A DNA stretch of 31,267 bases from Trichomonas tenax (Eukaryota > Parabasalia > Trichomonadida > Trichomonadidae), in NCBI GenBank assembly GCA_023091735.1, contig JALKBU010000605.1:1-31267 (forward strand), in the 5' to 3' direction. Below are positions 28,271-31,267 of the stretch, piece after piece. The position numbers and the translations under genes are program-made. How positions within the stretch are numbered: the first letter of the stretch is position 1; the number at the start of each line of letters is the position of its first letter. The notes under the pieces are model-generated. The model worked only from the letters and a program-made list of their open reading frames with translations, ran no database searches and was not told where the DNA came from.

Positions 28271-29182
28271 TAATTTCACATTGATGTCTACTCCATGTTC
28301 AACAAGATATTGAACTATTTTGATGGATTTAATTCGAATTGCGGTTCGTAATAATTGATTGCACATTTCTTCGCTAATAATATTACCTTTTGAAGATAAA
28401 CTTAAAAATGCTTCAAAATTGAAACTATTGAAACTCGTCAAAATGGCATCTGAAATGTTTTGGATTTTGAAATTTGCCATTAACCACTCAGCAATTGAAT
28501 TCCAATGATTTTCTATGGCACTAGAAAAGCATTGTCTAATATCATCATATTTAGAGCTTAAGGATACAATAATCTTAAAATTGCCTCCACACACTGCAGC
28601 GTCGAAATCATCGAGTGTGAAATTGACTCCTTTAGAACTTAAAATTTCAAAACAATCAAACGAACCAAATTGGCAAACAAAACTTAAAAGATGATAATCC
28701 CTGCCCTTAATATAAATCATTTTACCTTCGATGCTACTAATATCTTGATGTTCGAGTTCTCACTGTTGTCTATTTATGTTATTTGACAATACTGCCAAAA
28801 AACATTTTGCATTTCCATCTACTAATGGCATTATTCGGTAGTCTTCAAATTTTTTAATTGAATCATCCAAGCTCTTGGACCTCTCAAAAAGTTGCTCAGT
28901 AGAACTTAAAGAACTGTGTTTATACTGTTTACAAATCTTGAGCAACTGTAAATGAAACTCTAAATTCTTCAATTTTCTGAAAAATGAAATTCGAATTAGC
29001 TGTTTAATGTAATTAACACTGCATGACTTATCATCAAGAAATACGCGTATTTTGTTAAAAGCGCTAATCGGATCTAATTTTGAAAAATTCTCGTCAAATA
29101 TTACTTTCTCTGCTTGAATGTGTTATGCAAACGCTGGAGAAACATCGGCCTCTGATATTTTTATAATCTCGATGGAATTCAT
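27872..29182 (-). pseudogene. Ankyrin-repeat (DUF3447-type) pseudogene
   Basis: An ATG at 29182 opens a frame reading MNSIEIIKISEADVSPAFA, then TAA (29123-29125), then continues in frame (AEKVIFDENFSKLDPISAF, LKNLEFHLQLLKICKQYKHS) to TGA at 28760-28762, then in frame again (GRDYHLLSFVCQFGSFDCFE... IKIVQYLVEHGVDINVKL) until it runs into minisatellite sequence and stops near 28232. Two further ankyrin units lie beyond: one at ~28107-28192 with a one-base deletion, and one at ~27872-27957 that reads PLSIAVEEKSFEIVQCLVEH cleanly. Two in-frame stops, a frameshift and interruption by repeats mark a dead gene. The N-terminal layout is that of the abundant trichomonad DUF3447 ankyrin family. The unit near 27900 is well preserved, so decay seems recent. 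Confidence 0.8.
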
Positions 29183-30733
29183 TTTGACAGCAAACAAAAT
29201 CTATTAAAAAGTGGACAAATTGCAAAAACGGTTTGCCACTTTTGGATAAATTGCAAGAATAAACAGCTATTTTTGCTGTTTAGCAATGTATGCTTGATGT
29301 TAAGACCTTACTTCTATACTAGCATATGCGCCAGCCCTAGCTACAACGTTGTATCTCATTGTTAGCAGATTATCGGATTTTGTGATTTTCATCTCTCGAT
29401 ATTTTGTTACTAAGCATTAATTTATCAAGTTAAGCGGTATGACTGTAGCCTACATACATTGCAGACGCGAATATATCATGATATTTTCGATTTTAGATCA
29501 GTTTGAAAACGTGATTTTTTATTCGATTTACAAATTATCGTTGAATCGCATGTATTCCATAAAATTCGATTTTACTACTACCATAGATTCATTTCTCGAT
29601 TACTATTTATTCAATAAATCGATATTTCTTCTTGAATATGCTATTCATTTGTTAAATTATTAAAAATTCTAATTTCATATAACAACATGCATATTACGCC
29701 ATAAGTAGAGCTTAAGTATCATGAATTATTGATCCATTACGCTCAATATTATTGCGTGTTTATAGCAAAACATGCTTTAAAGTAATATTAATGAATACTT
29801 TTTGAAGGCTATAGATACAGTTTCACAAATCCTAATATAACAAAAAATAAAAAAGGACTTTATTAAAAAGCTTCATCATGCAAATTTGCAGTTGCAATAT
29901 CATTGCGTATCACATCGATCTTATGTATTTGTGGTAGCATATCCACATGTTATTGAATTAGAGGATCCAATGTATAGTTGTTATATACTACTTATCTCTG
30001 GACCCTGGATACTAGCTTATCTAGTTTATGCCCAATTCAAAGTGAAAAGAAGTCTATAACAACTATTTGAAAATATATGAATAATATTTAAAAAATGTAT
30101 TTATGACGTGTAAACTTATCTGACATGTAAATTTTGGCAATGTCAAATTAATATTTAGATGAGTTCAAGGCAAGACCAAGAGGTTAATCAGGACAGCAAT
30201 ATTATACATTTCGAGATCAAAATGGTCACAGCATGCTTCTGCCATATGGGCTTCTATTATGTATTTCCATTTGTCTCTAGTATATCAATAAACTAAATAT
30301 AATCAAAAACCGCATGTAAAAATCATATTTTGTCATATTCATAGATAGCATAATATATGTGATATTATAATCCACTTCTCATTTTCGTATATATATATTA
30401 CACATGAAGAAATTAAGCAGCCAAATATTTTCTTTAATCTTACATTTGACACGTAATGAGATGCGATGTAATTGAACCTGTCAAATTTGAAAATAAGCCA
30501 TAAAATTGGAAATATAGGATGTTTTATGTATGCAAATACTATTTATCAACACATATCAACTTTAGAGCACATTATTAAAATATTATTTCGATATTCTAGT
30601 TAAAGTTGTTTCTATTGTCCTGTCCACAGTGTAAAAGGCATTGCGATCATACTTTAATGACTTTTTCACTGTAGATAAGAAAATAGAAACGAGTTTAAAA
30701 AACAAAACTGATTCAACATTCGAGATTTTCCAG
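29183..30733. other. A/T-rich region without a supported gene
   Basis: Just before the pseudogene start, AAAAGTGG (29208) and CCACTTTT (~29237) form a weak inverted pair, loosely like the GTCACTTTT elements elsewhere. A 74-codon ATG frame at 29439-29663 lacks an Initiator and coding character. ATAGTTGTTATATAC (29974-29988) and GTCTATAACAACTAT (30052-30066) are an imperfect inverted pair around a G+C-richer patch. Nothing else is recognised. Confidence 0.45.
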
Positions 30734-31042
30734 TTTTTCTGTGGCAGTGCAGGATCATAGCTTGCTGTTTTGTTTCCATGTACCAATGCTGCACTGTCAC
30801 AGAAAAAAATAGAGAATTTTGAATGACATACAAATGTTGTGTTTCATGCCATATCATTAGTGTTATTGTTACATCATTGTTGCTCTTATTCAACAGCATT
30901 GATGATATGGCATGGAACAAAACTTTTTTAGGAGCATTATAATATCTAATTGGAATGTTGTTTTTTTTTCGAGTGTAAGTGATATACTGATGGTACTATG
31001 GACTGGGGTACCACAAAATCATCAATATATCACTCACGCTCG
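30734..31042. repeat. Three consecutive stem-loops
   Basis: Stem 1: TTTTTCTGTGGCAGTGCAG (30734-30752) with 30789-30807, one mismatch in 19. Stem 2: GTTTCATGCCATATCAT (30841-30857) with 30902-30918, one mismatch in 17. Stem 3: 30970-30992, starting CGAGTGTAAGTGATATA, with 31020-31042, three mismatches in 23; its loop holds GGTAC...GTACC. The three have similar spans (73-78 bases) and spacing but different sequences. They may be structured RNA or transposon debris. 31043-31267 holds nothing recognisable. Confidence 0.65.
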
Positions 31043-31267
31043 GAGTGATTTTGAAAATGTCGGCAATATCTTTGTTATCTAGCAATCTTCACGATGTAGA
31101 AGTTATAGTATAACTTGTTGTGTGACAACCTCAAAGAGAAGATGACCAGATAGCAAACATATTGCAAATGAAGATTTAGAATTATATTTTGATAAAGCTA
31201 ATTGCAGTAAAATCATAATATATATTGTATTGGAGTCATTACCATGTTATAATATAGAGAATTGATT

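Noticed and set aside
29439..29663. 74-codon ATG frame
   Set aside because: No Initiator, Ile/Phe/Tyr-rich composition as expected from random A/T-rich sequence, and no recognisable domain.
29974..30066. Imperfect inverted pair around a G+C-richer patch, possible LTR-like debris
   Set aside because: Only 15 bases match with no direct repeats or coding capacity nearby, so an element cannot be supported.

Overview
The window looks like nuclear DNA of a parabasalid protist, most likely Tritrichomonas foetus or a close relative. The grounds are: strong A+T richness, long and mostly intronless genes on both strands, very short 5' leaders with trichomonad Initiator-like TCA(Y)(W) elements 7-12 bases before several start codons, large divergent ankyrin (DUF3447-like) genes, an Asn-rich tract, and a rod protein ending in an I/LWEQ domain. 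The species is an inference from style; no rRNA or marker gene is present.

Layout. 1-48 may be the tail of an upstream gene. 310-3876 (+) encodes an epsin/AP180-like endocytic adaptor with about 19 DPF motifs. 4245-5072 (+) is a decayed Asn-rich gene. 5228-6004 (-) and 6267-7097 (+) are a divergent pair, a zinc-type macrodomain and a class M sirtuin (SirTM). This is the known bacterial writer/eraser couple for protein ADP-ribosylation, here in a eukaryote, sharing a 262-base intergenic promoter. 7301-12139 (-) is a 1612-codon I/LWEQ rod protein cut by one in-frame TAG. 13104-13699 (+) is a 190-residue protein that appears to need removal of a 23-base intron. 15114-15986 (+) is a Wee1/Myt1-like kinase. 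16571-18121 (+) is a degenerate MCM (MCMDC2-like), and 18122-19609 (-) is an NDR-like AGC kinase whose stop codon abuts that of the MCM gene. 21641/21794-23326 (+) is an ankyrin protein with an upstream in-frame stop. 23540-27241 (-) is a WD40 protein with a long basic Ser/Lys tail. The right end (27242-31267) holds a small inverted-repeat element, a 37-base minisatellite mixed with fragments of an ankyrin pseudogene, and a run of three stem-loops; I see no intact gene there.

The genes do not form one pathway. The only clear functional unit is the SirTM/Zn-macro pair: the sirtuin would attach ADP-ribose and the macrodomain remove it. In Firmicutes the target is a lipoylated GcvH-like protein; no such gene or lipoate ligase is visible here, so the target is open. 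The Wee1-like, NDR-like and MCM-like genes are cell-cycle or chromosome types but probably neighbours by chance.

Recurring oddities are single in-frame stops in otherwise coding frames (I/LWEQ rod, both ankyrin loci) and AAAAGTGAC/GTCACTTTT palindromes upstream of the adaptor and in the SirTM/macro promoter. Several reading frames that extend past the first ATG rely on TTG; I moved these starts to the first ATG because a eukaryotic nuclear gene is expected to use ATG.
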